The notes: generated by a model not told the origin, from the sequence alone. DNA of 64,000 nucleotides from Alienimonas californiensis (GCF_007743815.1 NZ_CP036265.1:2224323-2288322), one strand, 5' to 3'. Shown: positions 33,601-43,487, numbered from the stretch's first letter. Program-made: numbers and translations.

Positions 33601-33821
33601 GCGCCGATCACCGACATCGTGGCCCACTCCACCCCCAGCGCCCGCCGGACCGTCCGCACGATGCGGTCCAACGCGGCTGCATTGCACAGCGGCGTTGCAG
33701 CGATCGGCGTCGCCGGCTCGGAAAGCGTGGGGCTCTCCGAGGGAACGGACCCGGCGATCGGCGGGGGAACCTGCGGCACGGGGCGGCACGGGAGGGGTGA
33801 GAGGACCGGGAAATCTCCCAT
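30657..33821 (-). CDS. Hybrid sensor histidine kinase with GAF and three PAS domains
   Basis: A 1054-residue cytoplasmic sensor without membrane helices. In order: GAF at about 45-190 (ALGVEWATMSVIG ... SYLGVPVALPNATEVGVLCAL), PAS at about 200-320 (EYLWEVDAEGRFTFLTERAE), PAS at about 335-460 (APASVAMFDREMRYVSHSRQWL), PAS at about 465-590 (GTWLWDLRTGVLLADGG), HisKA with phospho-acceptor His603 (NISHELRTPLTAILGY), and HATPase_c with N, G1 (ADTGCGVP), F and G2 (GGTGLGLSISRRLAE) boxes. After a Pro-rich linker a receiver domain follows (RRVLLAEDAEDSRRL, phospho-site Asp968 in LMDMQMPHLDG, LTAHAM, KPI). No partner regulator gene is adjacent. The signal is unknown. Confidence 0.95.
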   Translation of the reverse strand: MGDFPVLSPLPCRPVPQVPPPIAGSVPSESPTLSEPATPIAATPLCNAAALDRIVRTVRRALGVEWATMSVIGAGRQRVVSAAGLPAGGELNAADTLCALCAEAGGLAVRDVTERPEFRDLPGPASLGVRSYLGVPVALPNATEVGVLCALDRVPRDWTDADREMLDDLAAAAADLIRADRLAEAYAAAEARARASEERFRDVAETAGEYLWEVDAEGRFTFLTERAENTFGRPLGTMIGLRPWEMYDEPTESARVREWFEGVRRDRVRFRNLVRRSVRPDGDERWVRLSGAPLFDDAGALIGYRGAGQDVTTEKRAELAATRAEVAAERARRERYDLLERFITQAPASVAMFDREMRYVSHSRQWLGLHGLPDTMELTGRSHYDVLPQQPARWREAHEACLAGETRRAEADSFTRADGVPGWVDWHVEPWRDETGQVGGVVILSADVTARQRSLSRLKSAVDAADIGTWLWDLRTGVLLADGGLRAFFGFPPEAETVGVDPDRLYDPIHADDQSRVAAAIHHAYETGRFDTEFRVRPPHGKSRWLAARGQVTRDEEDRPLSFHGAVVDVTERKLAEAQLYEAKAQAEAANRAKSEFVANISHELRTPLTAILGYADLAADAAETAAINFPHDGSAAVWEEVHANAHTIRRNGEHLLRLINDVLDLAKIEAGKLSIDRVPYSAARLADELADLMRPRAESGGMRLETRVAPELAGRAVLGDPVRVRQILLNLLGNAAKFTARGGATGGAATGGSAGNDDSVVLSVRPTVGGDEEVHWLEFAVADTGCGVPADQLDRLFEPFEQADAGAGRRYGGTGLGLSISRRLAERLGGTLTAESVPGAGSTFRLRVPAPPCGSAPARLLTDAPRPQRLPPPLPPRPLDRGPSVSPPVLHAASAPLKPLVGRRVLLAEDAEDSRRLVTFLLNKAGAEVEAVCDGRAAIEALFPQTPPGAAARQPDPGAGFDVVLMDMQMPHLDGLEATRELRSRGYRGPIVALTAHAMEGAAAACLAAGCDAHASKPISREELVDAVFRAAAGAFAADREAMPEGLLDPIPL

Positions 33822-33966
33822 GTCATCGCCCCCGCGGCGGCGTTCCGTTCACCACTGCGGCCCGATCGGTCCCCCGGAGGTCGGACTCGGACCGGGACTG
33901 ACGGTCCCGCCGGTTGCCGCGGAATCGACGGTTCGTTCCGTTCCAGCGGTCCCGACCTGTCGGGAT

Positions 33967-35379
33967 CTACGCCGTCAACCCGCTGAGCACGCCGCCGGCG
34001 CAGAGGTCTTCCTGGCCGAAGACGTCCCGCTCCACGCCGAACGGCTTGGCGAGGCTGAGCAGCAGGCGGTTGTGGGGCACGTCGCCCATGTGCAGGGCCC
34101 GGCCGGTCTTGAAGCCCAGCCCGCCGCCGATCAACACCCAGGGGATATCGTTCAGGCTGTGCGAATTGCCGGTGCCCATCTCGTTCGTCCAGACGACCGT
34201 GGTGTGGTCCAGCATCGAACCGGGGTGGCCGGGCTCGGGGGTCTCGGCGAGCTGCGTGCACAGCCGGGCGACCTCCTCGGCGTACCAGGCGTTGATGCGG
34301 GTCAGCTTGTCGACGGCGTCCTCGTTGCCGTCCGGCTCGTGAGAGAGGGTGTGGTGGCTCTCGTCCACGCCGATCCAGCGGAACTTCGCCCCGCCCACGC
34401 TGTTGGTGTACTGCATGGTGGCGACGCGGCAGGCGTCCCGGCGGAAGGCGTCGATCAGCAGGTCCCGCTGGGCGGCGGCGATCTCCGGGATGCGGTCGTT
34501 AAGCAGTTCCAGGGCCGGGTCCGGCTCCGGCAGGGCGTGGCCGAGGTGCTCGGCGTCGTCGACGCCGCCGTCCGGCTTGCCGACCGGCTCCGCCTTCGCC
34601 AACTGGCGCTCCATCTGCCGCACGAACGATTCGTGCTGTTCCAGAATCGCCCGGTCCTCCGCCCCCACCAGACCCTTCACCTTGGCGAGGTCGGTCCGCA
34701 CGTCGTCCAGCACGGTGGCGAGGAGCTGGTTGTCCTTCACCCGGCCGTACAGCTTTTTGAACATCCGCCGCGGGTCGTCGACCGGGGCGATCGGCTTGTT
34801 GGAGCCGGCGTAGACCATGCGGGTCCAGGTGTCGGCCCGGTCCGGGACCATCACGCCGAACTCCAGGGAGCCGAAGCGGGTCTCGGTCTCGGCGACGGAT
34901 TGCAGGTGGTTCTTGATCTCCTGGTCGATGGAGATGCCGCTGCTCCACCCGGCGGGGGTGTCGCTGCCGCCCTGCACGTTGCCGGGCAGCAGGATCTTGC
35001 CGGTCAGCAGACAGCCGATGCCGCGCATGTGGCGGTCGCCGTCGCCCTGCATCTTGTTGTCCACGCCGCGGAGCAGCAGCGTCTGGTCCTTGAACGGGGC
35101 CAGCGGGGCCAGCGAGCCGGTCAGTTCGAAGTCCGAGGTTTCGCTGTACTTCTTCGCGTTGGAATCCAACACCTCCGGCCAGAAGGTCTTCGGGACCACG
35201 CCGTTGGGGCTGAAGATCACCACGATCCGTCGCGGGGCCGGCCGGCCGGCGCCGGACTCGGCGCCGAAGGCCCGGTTGAAGCCGAGGCTCGGCAGGTTCA
35301 ACACGAACGGGGCGGCGGCGGCGGACAGCCCGAGGTTCTTGAGGAACTCGCGGCGGGCGGAACGGAAGGGCGTGTTCAT
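33967..35379 (-). CDS. DUF1552 protein, Tat-exported
   Basis: A 470-residue DUF1552 protein, a family nearly restricted to planctomycetes and their relatives and always found with DUF1592-type c-haem proteins. Tat signal: [23 protein letters not shown] at 7-29. Family hallmarks are [91 protein letters not shown], and the metal-site-like [31 protein letters not shown], which resembles sulfatase-fold proteins (DUF1501 relatives). It follows the DUF1592 gene by 88 bases on the same strand. The function of the pair is unproven; degradation of complex carbon sources is often proposed. Confidence 0.93.
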   Translation of the reverse strand: MNTPFRSARREFLKNLGLSAAAAPFVLNLPSLGFNRAFGAESGAGRPAPRRIVVIFSPNGVVPKTFWPEVLDSNAKKYSETSDFELTGSLAPLAPFKDQTLLLRGVDNKMQGDGDRHMRGIGCLLTGKILLPGNVQGGSDTPAGWSSGISIDQEIKNHLQSVAETETRFGSLEFGVMVPDRADTWTRMVYAGSNKPIAPVDDPRRMFKKLYGRVKDNQLLATVLDDVRTDLAKVKGLVGAEDRAILEQHESFVRQMERQLAKAEPVGKPDGGVDDAEHLGHALPEPDPALELLNDRIPEIAAAQRDLLIDAFRRDACRVATMQYTNSVGGAKFRWIGVDESHHTLSHEPDGNEDAVDKLTRINAWYAEEVARLCTQLAETPEPGHPGSMLDHTTVVWTNEMGTGNSHSLNDIPWVLIGGGLGFKTGRALHMGDVPHNRLLLSLAKPFGVERDVFGQEDLCAGGVLSGLTA

Positions 35380-35467
35380 GGCGAGCGGCGGGAAGGGGGT
35401 GCGGGGCGGCTGGGGCCGGAACGAAACAGGCCGGAACGAACCAGGCCTGGACGAATGCGGGGGCGGG

Positions 35468-37954
35468 TCAGTTCTTCGCGGAGTCGTCAGCCGCGTCGTG
35501 GGCGGCGGCGGTGCGGGCGGAGGCGTCCTGCGGCGGACCGATCGCGGCGACGGTCGCGGCGGCGGCGAAGGCGGCTTTCATGTTCGTCTCCTGCTCCTCG
35601 AACTGGGCGGCGAGAGTTTCGCGGGTCTCCAAGCCGTAGGCGGCGGTCGGCTGCTTGACCGCGTGGTGGAACAGCCGCTCCACGAACGCGGTGCGGGCCT
35701 CGGGGCTGTCGGCGATGAACCGGCTCAGGGCGACCGCCCCGTCCAGCGGCACCTCGGCCCCCTCCGGCGACACGTACACCCCCGAGGGGTCGACCGGCTT
35801 CGTCACCGGCTCTTTCGCGTCCTTTTTGACAACTTGTTCCTCGGTGCGGTAGCGGCCGATCGCGTCGAACCGCTCCAGGCTGAAGCCCAGCGGGTTGATC
35901 GTGTTATGGCAGGCGGAGCAGGCCACGTCGGAGGTCTGGTGCGCCACCCGTTCCCGGGTCGTCAGGCCGTCGCCGAAGTCCTCCGGCAGCGGGCTGAAGG
36001 CCTCCTTGGGCGGCTTGAGGTTGCGGCCCAGCAGCTTGCGGGCGACGAACACCCCGCGGTGAATCGGGCTCGTGACCCGGTGGTGGGCGTAGCCGGCCAT
36101 CAGCAGCGGATGGGTCAGCAGACCCGCCCGCCGCTCCGGCTTCACCGCCAGTTTGACGAACGTGCCGTCCTGCGGGGCCTTGCCCGGGTCGACCAGGTCG
36201 TCCTTATACAACTCCGCCAGACGGGCGTTGACGTACAGGTCCTCCGCGTTCCACAGAGATCGGAAGTCCGCGTTCTCCCCGGCGAGGGCGTCGGCGATCG
36301 TCAGCTCCAGGCTGGTCCGCAGGTCGCCCACGGCGGCGTGGTCGAAGCCCGGATACATCGTCTCGTCCTTCGCCATCTCGTGCGCCCCCTCGGGGATCAG
36401 CCATTCGGCGAAGAACTCCGTCAGTTTGACGGTCGCGCGGTAGTCCTTGCTCATCCGGTTCGCCTCCTTGGCGACGTCCTCCGGCTTGTTCAGCCAGCCC
36501 TTCTGGGCGGCCTGGTGCAGGTGGTCGTCCGGCAGGCTGTCCCACAGGAACAGGGCCAGGGCGGCGGCGCGGTCGTACCCGTCCGGCGCCTCGCCGCTGG
36601 CCGCGGCGATCGCGGCGTGCAGGTTCGGGTAGAGGAAGTGCGGGCTTTTCAGCGTCATCAACACGCACCGCTTCGTCGCTTCCTTCCAGTGACGATCGCC
36701 GTCGAAGTGGGCGTCGACGTACAGGGCCCGCTGCTCGTCGGTCAGCGGGCGGCGGAAGGCGCGTTCGGCCCACTTGGCGCAGAACTCCTTCGCTTTCTGG
36801 ACCTGCTTGTCCGCGGGGTCCTTGTCGTTGATCTTCAGGTAGGTGCGGATGCCGTCGTCGGATTCCAGCAGCAGATCGGCGATCTCGAAGGCGGCCTCGC
36901 TGGTCGCCTCGTCCCAGGCGGCGCTCACGGCGGAGCCGCGCTCGTAGCCCACGCTGCGGTCGTCCGGCGGGAAGGGCGTGGAGACCAACAGCGCCGGCGG
37001 CGTCCAACCGGGCAGCAGGTTGCGGGCGGGCACGACGGCCTCGGTCCGGTGCGGCGGCGTCCAGGAGAGGCGGGCCGCGAAATCGATCTTCGGGGCGTCC
37101 GTGTTGAACTCCTTCCCGAGCCGCTTCTCCGTCCGCATCCGCAGCGGGACCGGCTGGCCGCCCAGCAGGAAGGCCTCGCACTCGTAACGGGTCTGATCGC
37201 CGCTGCGGACCCGCACGTTGACCAGGCGCGTGCCGTTCAGATCGAACTCGACCTGGTGGGAGCTCTCCACGGCGAACTTGTAGACGCCCGTCACGGGCGG
37301 CAGCAGGGCGCCCTCCCAACTGATTTCGAAGCCCTCGTCCTGCAGCTTGTCCTTGGAGGGGCCGGTTTCGTCGCCCTCGTTCGGCTTGGGCACGCCGTCG
37401 CCGAGGTCCACGTCGATAACCGGCTCGGTCCGCTTGAACGCCAGGCGCTTGTCCCACGGGCCGGTGCGGGCGCGATACTGCGCCGCCAAGCCGTGCGGGG
37501 CGTCGGCCGGCAGATCGCGGTGACCGGCGAACGTCGCCCCCAGCGCCGCGATCGAGCGGCGGTACTGGCTGCCGGTCAGACGGCTCAGTTCGACCCGCGG
37601 GGGGGCGTTCCGCAGCTGCGCGTTGCGGGAATAGAAGGCGTCGTAGGCGAACGCGGCGACCGCGGCGGCGTCCTCGCCCACGACCGACCCGGGGTCTTCC
37701 TCGGGCATCGTGCGGGCGATGAGGTCCGCCAACTGATCGACGGACAGGTCGCCGTGCAGCGGGGATTCATACAGGAACTCCACCCCTTCGCCCTTGGCGC
37801 CGTGGCACTCGGCGCACACGCGGGCGAACAGTTCCGCGCCGCGTTCGGCCTCGGCCTCGGCCGCGACCGACGGACCGGCCGCGAGCAGTGCCGCGAAGGC
37901 ACAGGCGAGAGCGACGGCCGTCCGGGAGGGACGGATCGAAACGGGCAAGTGCAT
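35468..37954 (-). CDS. DUF1592/DUF1588-type cytochrome c protein with PA14 domain
   Basis: An 828-residue exported protein. Signal: [24 protein letters not shown]. First haem site CAECHG at about residues 46-51 ([18 protein letters not shown]). The DUF1587-like segment ([22 protein letters not shown]) follows. A PA14-type beta domain at about 190-300 ([33 protein letters not shown]) may bind carbohydrate. DUF1592 ([23 protein letters not shown]), DUF1588 ([25 protein letters not shown]) and a second haem site CSACHN ([21 protein letters not shown]) come next, then DUF1585 ([25 protein letters not shown]). These are the PSD/PSCyt planctomycete modules. Located upstream of its usual partner, the DUF1552 gene. 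Confidence 0.94.
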   Translation of the reverse strand: MHLPVSIRPSRTAVALACAFAALLAAGPSVAAEAEAERGAELFARVCAECHGAKGEGVEFLYESPLHGDLSVDQLADLIARTMPEEDPGSVVGEDAAAVAAFAYDAFYSRNAQLRNAPPRVELSRLTGSQYRRSIAALGATFAGHRDLPADAPHGLAAQYRARTGPWDKRLAFKRTEPVIDVDLGDGVPKPNEGDETGPSKDKLQDEGFEISWEGALLPPVTGVYKFAVESSHQVEFDLNGTRLVNVRVRSGDQTRYECEAFLLGGQPVPLRMRTEKRLGKEFNTDAPKIDFAARLSWTPPHRTEAVVPARNLLPGWTPPALLVSTPFPPDDRSVGYERGSAVSAAWDEATSEAAFEIADLLLESDDGIRTYLKINDKDPADKQVQKAKEFCAKWAERAFRRPLTDEQRALYVDAHFDGDRHWKEATKRCVLMTLKSPHFLYPNLHAAIAAASGEAPDGYDRAAALALFLWDSLPDDHLHQAAQKGWLNKPEDVAKEANRMSKDYRATVKLTEFFAEWLIPEGAHEMAKDETMYPGFDHAAVGDLRTSLELTIADALAGENADFRSLWNAEDLYVNARLAELYKDDLVDPGKAPQDGTFVKLAVKPERRAGLLTHPLLMAGYAHHRVTSPIHRGVFVARKLLGRNLKPPKEAFSPLPEDFGDGLTTRERVAHQTSDVACSACHNTINPLGFSLERFDAIGRYRTEEQVVKKDAKEPVTKPVDPSGVYVSPEGAEVPLDGAVALSRFIADSPEARTAFVERLFHHAVKQPTAAYGLETRETLAAQFEEQETNMKAAFAAAATVAAIGPPQDASARTAAAHDAADDSAKN

Positions 37955-38276
37955 GTTGTGGGGCGGGAGGATCCGGGAACGGACCGCGGTTCGGGCGGGC
38001 GGACCGGCACGCCGGCGGGGGCGTGGACCGGGTTGCGCCGCGGGGAGGGCGGGGGCTCAACAGTCCCTTCAAAGCGAGGTAACCGTAAAGCGTCGCCGAC
38101 CCGGACGGTCTATTTTACCCCATCGGCGGAGTTTCCGCCAAGCGTTTTCCGATCCGTCCGCGGCCGCACGACCGGATCGGGCCCGGCCCGAGTGGCCGTT
38201 CCAGCCGTTCGGACCGGGCCCGGTCCCATGGATCATGGCGATTGGGGGGCTTGCCTCGTCCTGTCGCCCCCGACGC
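37955..38276. other. Gene-free 322-base spacer
   Basis: No gene is supported. It must hold the promoter of the minus-strand DUF1592 gene, probably within the AT-richer patch near 38085-38120 (GTAAAGCG ... CTATTTTACC), and the transcript end of the autotransporter gene. Two GC-rich blocks, GGGCCCGG at 38179 and 38213 region, could pair. No clear hexamers were assigned. Confidence 0.5.
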
Positions 38277-41200
38277 TTACCACCGCAGTTCGGCGCCGCC
38301 GGTGCCGGCGTGACTCAGAGAGTCTTCGCCCAGCAGCAGGTCGTAGTGGGCGTAGAGGCGAACGTGCCGGCCCAGCAGGCCGGTCAGGCCGCCGCCGAAG
38401 ACCCACTGGTTCGTCCCGTCCTCGCCGACCGTCGTGAAGGCGGGCAGGGTGGGGGCGGCGGCGAACCGGATCGGGGCGGGGCTGTCGGAGCCGGCGACTT
38501 CGCCGAACCACCAGGCCCGCAGTTCCGGGATCACCGCGAACCCGCCCGGATCGCCCAGCGTCTTCGCCGCCCGGGCGCCGAGCTGCACCCGCAGGCTGTC
38601 GGCCGAGGCGTCGCCGTAGAGCAGGTCCGCGGCGCCCAGGCCGGTCTCCCGGTAGCCGTCGCGGGAGGAGCTGACGTACTGCACGCCGGCCAGCGGTTGC
38701 AGGTCGATCCACTCGATCGGCAGCAGGTAGCCGCTCTCGGCGGCGAGGGTCACGCTGGAGCCGTCGGTTTCGCCGTCGGCGACGAAGGCCTGCCCGCCGG
38801 CCCGCAGGGTGCGCGTCGTCTCGTAGCCGTCCCCGCCGTAGACCGCCGCGGCCGCCGCGTGCCACCGGCCCGCGGTTTTTGTGCCGTACAGGCCGAGCTG
38901 CCAGCTGGAGACGTCGGCCTCGAACTGATCGACGCCGCCGCCGCTCTCGGCGCCGGTCCCGCCGAAGCCCCACAGCACGCCGACCCGCGTGCCGGAGGCG
39001 ACCAGCCGATCGATGCCGAACACCGCCCCGCCGGTGAGGTACTCCGTCTCGTTCAGGCCGGAGCCGATCTCGCCGCCGACCACGTAGCCCTCGGCGAAAC
39101 CGCCCCAGCAGAGGTCCGGCCCGCTCCGCCGCGTCCGGGCGGCCCGCCCGCCGGGGGTGAAGGACGACTTCTCAACTCCCGTTTCGGAGTCTTTGTCTCC
39201 CGCGTCGGCGGTGCGGACTCCCGGGTCGACTCCCTCCGACTCTTCGCCGTCCCCGCCGTCGCCGATGTCCGAGCCGAGGGTGAAGGTGCCGAAGCCGAAC
39301 TCGTCGTCCCCGCCGGCGCCGGTGCCGGCGTCGGCGAGGGGGTCGCCGCTCTGGCCGCGGAACAGGCCGCCGCCGCCGCCGCCGGGCCGCAGGGCGCGGA
39401 ACATCGTGCGGCGGACGGCGCCGGCGCCGGCGACGCTCACGCCGCCCAGGCCGCCGGAGCGGGCCGCGGTCAGGCCGTTGAGCATCGGCCGGGCGGCGTC
39501 GGCGTCGGAGAGCAGGGCGGCGGCGAACAGGTCGGCGGCGGGGCCTTCGGCGTTCGGCATGAGGGTGAACAGGGCGTCCGCGGCGGCGGCCTCGTCCGGA
39601 TTGGCGAAGACCGCGGCGCCGTTCGCCACGCGGCTCAGACGCACCACCAGCGAATCCGTCCCGCCGTCGGAGACGACCGACGACGAGCCGGTCAGCGACC
39701 ACGCCTTGGCCCCCGCGGACTGGGGACCCGCCGTGATCCCGCCGGCGGCGGTGAGGACCGTCAGGTCCATGAAGGAGCCGGGTTCGGCGATTTGCCGGGC
39801 CAGCGCCCGCTGGGCGGCGGCGTCGGGGGAGCCGACGTCCACCGTCACCGTGCCGCCGGACAGGTTCGCGGCGCCGCCCACCGCGACGAGGTCCGTGCCG
39901 GCGGGGGTGTGGTCGATCCGCAGCCCGCCGCCCGATTGCAGCGTGAGGTCGTCCCGCACGGAGAGCGTCTGCCCGCCCGTGCCGTCCGCCCCCGGGGCGA
40001 TTTCGCCGGCGGCGTTCACGTCGCCCAGCGCCTCGCCGACGCCGATCAGCCGGCTCCCGCCGGCCAGGTTCAGGCCGGGGGCGACGGTGTCGACCCGCAC
40101 GGTGGCGCCGCTCAAGGCATTCGCCGTGACGCCGGCGGCGGCGTTGAACGTGCCGGCGTCCGAGCCGAACAGGAACGTGCCGGCGCCGTCGAGCGTCAGG
40201 TCGCCCAGCAGGTCCACGTCCCCGGCCAGGGTGACGCGGGCGTCGGAGTCCAGGGTCCGCAGGCGCCCGCCGGCGGCGGCGACTTCGACGCCGTTGCCGA
40301 GCGTCACGGACCCGGCGGTCTCCAGCCGACCGCCGGCCAAGGTCAGCGGGCCGGAGCCCAGCGCCGCGGTCTGGTCCGCCCGGACGGCGCCGGCGGAGAC
40401 GAGGATCCCGCCGGTCATGGAGTTCGACCGGGCCAGGATCAGGGTGCCGCTGCCGGTTTTCGTCAGCAGGCCGGCCCCGCTGAGCTGGCCCTCGACGGTG
40501 AGCAGCGCGTCGGTGCGGATCGCCCCGCCGGCGGCGCCCAGGGCGACGGCGTTTTTCAGGACGGAATCCTGACCGGCGGCCAGATCGGAGAACAGTTCGC
40601 CGCCGTCGAGCGTCACCGTGCCGGCGCCGAGGGCGGTCAGGCCGGTCACCGCCAGCGTGCCGCCGGCGACGACGGTCGACTTGTGCGTGCCGGCGGCGCC
40701 CAGCCGCAGTTCGCCGGCGCCGGTTTTGGTGAGGGTCCCGCCGGCGGTGCCGCCGGTGACGGTCCAGCGGCCGCCGGAGGTTTCGACCGTGCCGCCGTCC
40801 GCGCCCAGGGCGATCGCGCCGCCGTAGACCAGCGTGCCCTCGGTGTGGGCGGTGCGGACGGTGGCGTCGTTGAGGAACAGGTCGCCGGAGCCGAGGGCGC
40901 CGCCGGCGGCGATCACGAGTGTGGAGTCCGTGACGGAGGTGCCGCCCGCGTAGCTGTTGGCGGTGGCGAGGGTCAGTTCGCCCTCGCCGTGCACCACCAG
41001 TCCGCCGAAGCCGGACACCCCGGCGCCCAGCAGCAGGTCGTGGCCGTTCAGGTCGATGCGGCCGCCGCCGTTCAGGTCGAGTTGCCGCAGGAACGCCGGT
41101 CCGGCCTCGTGCCCGGGGCGGTCGTCCAGCACGCCGAGCAGCTTCAGTTCGGCGCCGTTGCCCAGTTGCAGGGCTCCGGTGCCGAGGGCCGCCGCGGAGT

Positions 41201-42047
41201 CGACCTCCAGGCGGCCGCCCAGCACGCTGGTGCCGCCGCCGTAGGTGCTCTCGCCGGTCAGCGTGACGGTGCCGGAGCCCATCTTGAGCAGCCCGGCCTG
41301 ACTGGAGCCGGCCAGCGACCCGGCGAACGCGGAGCTGTAGCCCGGCCCGTCCGCGACCGCGGTTCCGCCGCCGGGGTTCGAGGGGAAGATCCCCAGCACG
41401 AGCACGTGGGAGCCAAGGTTCAGCGTGCCGTCGCCGGTCAGTTGGCCGAGGTAGGTGCTGCCGGTCAGCCGGCCGCCGGCACCGGCTTCGAGGTGCAGTC
41501 CGCGGCCGAAGCCGGTGTCCGTTCCCGCGACGACCACCCCGCTGACGACCTTCGTGAGCCGGTGCCCGTTGTGCCCGTTGAGCGTCAGTTCCGCGGCGGA
41601 GCCGCTCCCCAGATCCGCCGTGACCGTGCCGGAGCCGGTGAAGGTCGGGTTGAGGACGTGCGGGCCGGCGGCGCTCTGCCCGCCGCCGTTGGGCCGGACC
41701 AGCAGTTCGATCCCGCGGCCGCCCTGTTCGAGGTCCACCCGCACGTCTTCGCGGCCGGCGGGGATCGCGCCGTTCAGCTCAATGACCGGATCGACGTCGG
41801 GGTCCGCGAACAGCGGCACGTCGAACCGCACGCCCGTCCCGCCGGGGTACACGGCGCCCAGGGCCTCGCGGAAGCTGACGGTGGCGGCGTCGGTCGTTTC
41901 GTCATTCGAGGTGGTGACGGTCTTGCCGATCACCTGCCCGGTCTGGGCCAGGGCGGCCGGGGCGATCGCGGCCGACGCACAGCAGGCGACCGCCGCCGTG
42001 AAGCGGGGGAAGCGCGGGGCGAGGAGTCGAGCGGCAGCAGGGGGCAC
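38277..42047 (-). CDS. Autotransporter with beta-strand-repeat passenger
   Basis: A 1256-residue type V secretion protein. Signal: RFTAAVACCASAAIAPAALA, cleaved before QTGQV. The passenger, about 40-950, is built of autotransporter-associated (PATR-type) repeats: LLKMGSGTVTLTGESTYGGGTSVLGGRLEVDSAAALG, LTKTGAGELRLGAAGTHKSTVVAGGTL and LLTKTGSGTLILARSNSMTGGILVSAG, the classic beta-helix pattern. From about 990 the translocator follows (GGFAEGYVVGGEIGSGLNETEYLTGG, then alternating aromatic strands, YAHYDLLLG) and the chain ends ELRW with a terminal aromatic as outer-membrane barrels do. The passenger likely ends up on the cell surface as an adhesin or structural fibre. Isolated gene; terminator and promoter not located. 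Confidence 0.88.
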   Translation of the reverse strand: MPPAAARLLAPRFPRFTAAVACCASAAIAPAALAQTGQVIGKTVTTSNDETTDAATVSFREALGAVYPGGTGVRFDVPLFADPDVDPVIELNGAIPAGREDVRVDLEQGGRGIELLVRPNGGGQSAAGPHVLNPTFTGSGTVTADLGSGSAAELTLNGHNGHRLTKVVSGVVVAGTDTGFGRGLHLEAGAGGRLTGSTYLGQLTGDGTLNLGSHVLVLGIFPSNPGGGTAVADGPGYSSAFAGSLAGSSQAGLLKMGSGTVTLTGESTYGGGTSVLGGRLEVDSAAALGTGALQLGNGAELKLLGVLDDRPGHEAGPAFLRQLDLNGGGRIDLNGHDLLLGAGVSGFGGLVVHGEGELTLATANSYAGGTSVTDSTLVIAAGGALGSGDLFLNDATVRTAHTEGTLVYGGAIALGADGGTVETSGGRWTVTGGTAGGTLTKTGAGELRLGAAGTHKSTVVAGGTLAVTGLTALGAGTVTLDGGELFSDLAAGQDSVLKNAVALGAAGGAIRTDALLTVEGQLSGAGLLTKTGSGTLILARSNSMTGGILVSAGAVRADQTAALGSGPLTLAGGRLETAGSVTLGNGVEVAAAGGRLRTLDSDARVTLAGDVDLLGDLTLDGAGTFLFGSDAGTFNAAAGVTANALSGATVRVDTVAPGLNLAGGSRLIGVGEALGDVNAAGEIAPGADGTGGQTLSVRDDLTLQSGGGLRIDHTPAGTDLVAVGGAANLSGGTVTVDVGSPDAAAQRALARQIAEPGSFMDLTVLTAAGGITAGPQSAGAKAWSLTGSSSVVSDGGTDSLVVRLSRVANGAAVFANPDEAAAADALFTLMPNAEGPAADLFAAALLSDADAARPMLNGLTAARSGGLGGVSVAGAGAVRRTMFRALRPGGGGGGLFRGQSGDPLADAGTGAGGDDEFGFGTFTLGSDIGDGGDGEESEGVDPGVRTADAGDKDSETGVEKSSFTPGGRAARTRRSGPDLCWGGFAEGYVVGGEIGSGLNETEYLTGGAVFGIDRLVASGTRVGVLWGFGGTGAESGGGVDQFEADVSSWQLGLYGTKTAGRWHAAAAAVYGGDGYETTRTLRAGGQAFVADGETDGSSVTLAAESGYLLPIEWIDLQPLAGVQYVSSSRDGYRETGLGAADLLYGDASADSLRVQLGARAAKTLGDPGGFAVIPELRAWWFGEVAGSDSPAPIRFAAAPTLPAFTTVGEDGTNQWVFGGGLTGLLGRHVRLYAHYDLLLGEDSLSHAGTGGAELRW

Positions 42048-42269
42048 GGCGGGCGTCCGTTCCGGGCGTCTGGGGAACCGCGGGTCCGCCTCCGGCGGGA
42101 CCTGGCGCGCCGGGAATCCGGGCGCGACGGTTCGGGTACGAACCTCATCGGCCGGCCCGCCGGGTCGGCTTGAGAGAAATCCTCCGGGCGCGAGGAAGTT
42201 TTCGAATCACCCCCGATCGCCTCAAAATCAAGGCACGCGCCGCCTCGCGGCGACGGCGAAGCGGGCGAG
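42048..42269. other. Spacer with a dispersed 29-bp repeat
   Basis: No gene seen. The left part is the upstream region of the minus-strand autotransporter gene. The right part carries one copy of a 29-bp repeat (42237-42265) directly before the moeA stop codon. Confidence 0.5.
42237..42265 (+). repeat. Dispersed 29-bp hairpin repeat, copy 1
   Basis: Begins GCGCCGCCTCGCGGCGACGG and ends CGAAGCGGG. Identical to the copy at 56235-56263; a third copy at 43508-43536 has two mismatches. The core CGCCGC-CTC-GCGGCG folds as a tight hairpin. Confidence 0.7.
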
Positions 42270-43487
42270 CTATTCGCAGCCGGCCCAGCGGAAGGCTTTG
42301 ACGGTTTCGCCGGCCGCGAGGTGCGATGCGCCGGGGATCAGCGCCGCCCCGTTCGCCCCCGCGGCGCCGTGCAGATCGCCGGACCCGGCCCAGCGGACCG
42401 GCTCCGCGGCGAGGCCCTCGGGCGTCGGAGTCAGTCGAACCGGGCGGTACAGCGGCCGGTCGCCGCGGTTGGCGACGGCCTCCGTCAGCCGCGCCCTCAA
42501 CCGGCGCGGCGTGCGGGACGACCGGCCCGCCAGCCGCCGCAGGGCGGGGCGCACGAACAGCTCGAACCCGGTCAGTGAACTCACCGGGTTGCCCGGCAGG
42601 CCGAAGACGGCGGTGGGTCGGCCGTCGCCGTCATGCACCCCGAACCAGAGCGGTTTGCCCGGCTTCACGTTCACCTTGTGGAAGACTTGCCGGACGCCGC
42701 AGTCCGCCAGCACGCCGGGGACGAGGTCGTAATCGCCCATGCTCACGCCGCCGGAGAGGAGGAGCACGTCGGCGGCAAGTCCTTCCCGCACCTTCGCCGT
42801 GAGGGCGGCCCGGTCGTCGCCGACGAGGCCCAGCGGGACGGGCGTCGCCCCGGCGGCCGCGAGGGCCGCCGCTAACAGGGGGCCGTTCGCGTCGCGGATC
42901 TGCCCCGGCCCGGGCGTTTGCGAGGCCGGCACCACTTCATCCCCCGTCGACAGCACCGCGACCCGCAGCCGCGGCACGACGGGGACGGGATCATAGCCGT
43001 GTTCCGCCAGCAGGCCGATCGCCGCCGGCGTTAGCGGAACGCCGGCCGCGACGAGTTCAGCCCCGACCTCCACCGCGGCACCGCGGGCCATCACCGCGGC
43101 GCCCGGCTGCGGGGGGGCCGGCGGGGAGAGCGTCACGCGGTCGCCGTCACGCCGCGAGAGTTCGACGGGAATCACCGCGTCCGCCCCGTCCGGCAGGGGG
43201 GCGCCGGTCATGATCTTCACGCACTGCCCCGGCCCGACCGTCCGCGTGGGCACGGCCCCGGCGGGGACTTCTTCAATCACCGTCAGCGTGACGGGCGGCC
43301 CGCCGCAGTCGGCGGAGCGGACGGCGTAGCCGTCCATCATCGCCTTATCGAACGGGGGCGAATCGACCGTCGCCCGGGCCGGTTCCGTCAGGCAGAGCCC
43401 GAGGGCCTCCGCCAACGGCGCGGCGGTCGCCGGCCGCGGGGGGAGGGCGTCGAGGATCGCGGCGCAGGCGTCGGCGACGGAGAGCAT
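42270..43487 (-). CDS. moeA: Molybdopterin molybdenumtransferase
   Basis: A 405-residue MoeA, which inserts molybdate into adenylylated molybdopterin to make the molybdenum cofactor. Domain order is normal: DACAAILDALPPRPATAAPLAEALGLCL and DSPPFDKAMMDGYAVRSAD at the N-terminus, the domain II beta barrel with VKIMTGAPLPDGADAVIPVE, and domain III, the MPT-binding fold, with VLSTGDEVV, IRDANGPLLAAAL, LLLSGGVSMGDYDLVP and FGLPGNPVSSLTGFELFV. Domain IV ends with GSGDLHGAAGANGAALIPGA. All expected acidic residues of the active site region (DPPFDK..MDGYA, SGGVSxGDxD) are present. No other moa/mob gene lies in the window. Confidence 0.96.
   Translation of the reverse strand: MLSVADACAAILDALPPRPATAAPLAEALGLCLTEPARATVDSPPFDKAMMDGYAVRSADCGGPPVTLTVIEEVPAGAVPTRTVGPGQCVKIMTGAPLPDGADAVIPVELSRRDGDRVTLSPPAPPQPGAAVMARGAAVEVGAELVAAGVPLTPAAIGLLAEHGYDPVPVVPRLRVAVLSTGDEVVPASQTPGPGQIRDANGPLLAAALAAAGATPVPLGLVGDDRAALTAKVREGLAADVLLLSGGVSMGDYDLVPGVLADCGVRQVFHKVNVKPGKPLWFGVHDGDGRPTAVFGLPGNPVSSLTGFELFVRPALRRLAGRSSRTPRRLRARLTEAVANRGDRPLYRPVRLTPTPEGLAAEPVRWAGSGDLHGAAGANGAALIPGASHLAAGETVKAFRWAGCE

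Noticed and set aside
28701-33800. A 1699-residue open frame on the plus strand.
   Set aside because: It runs through the nucleoside hydrolase, scpB and sensor-kinase genes in other frames and has no recognisable domain.
34817-42173. Two very long plus-strand open frames (about 1200 and 1460 residues).
   Set aside because: They are antisense to the DUF1552, DUF1592 and autotransporter genes, all of which have clear family motifs on the minus strand.
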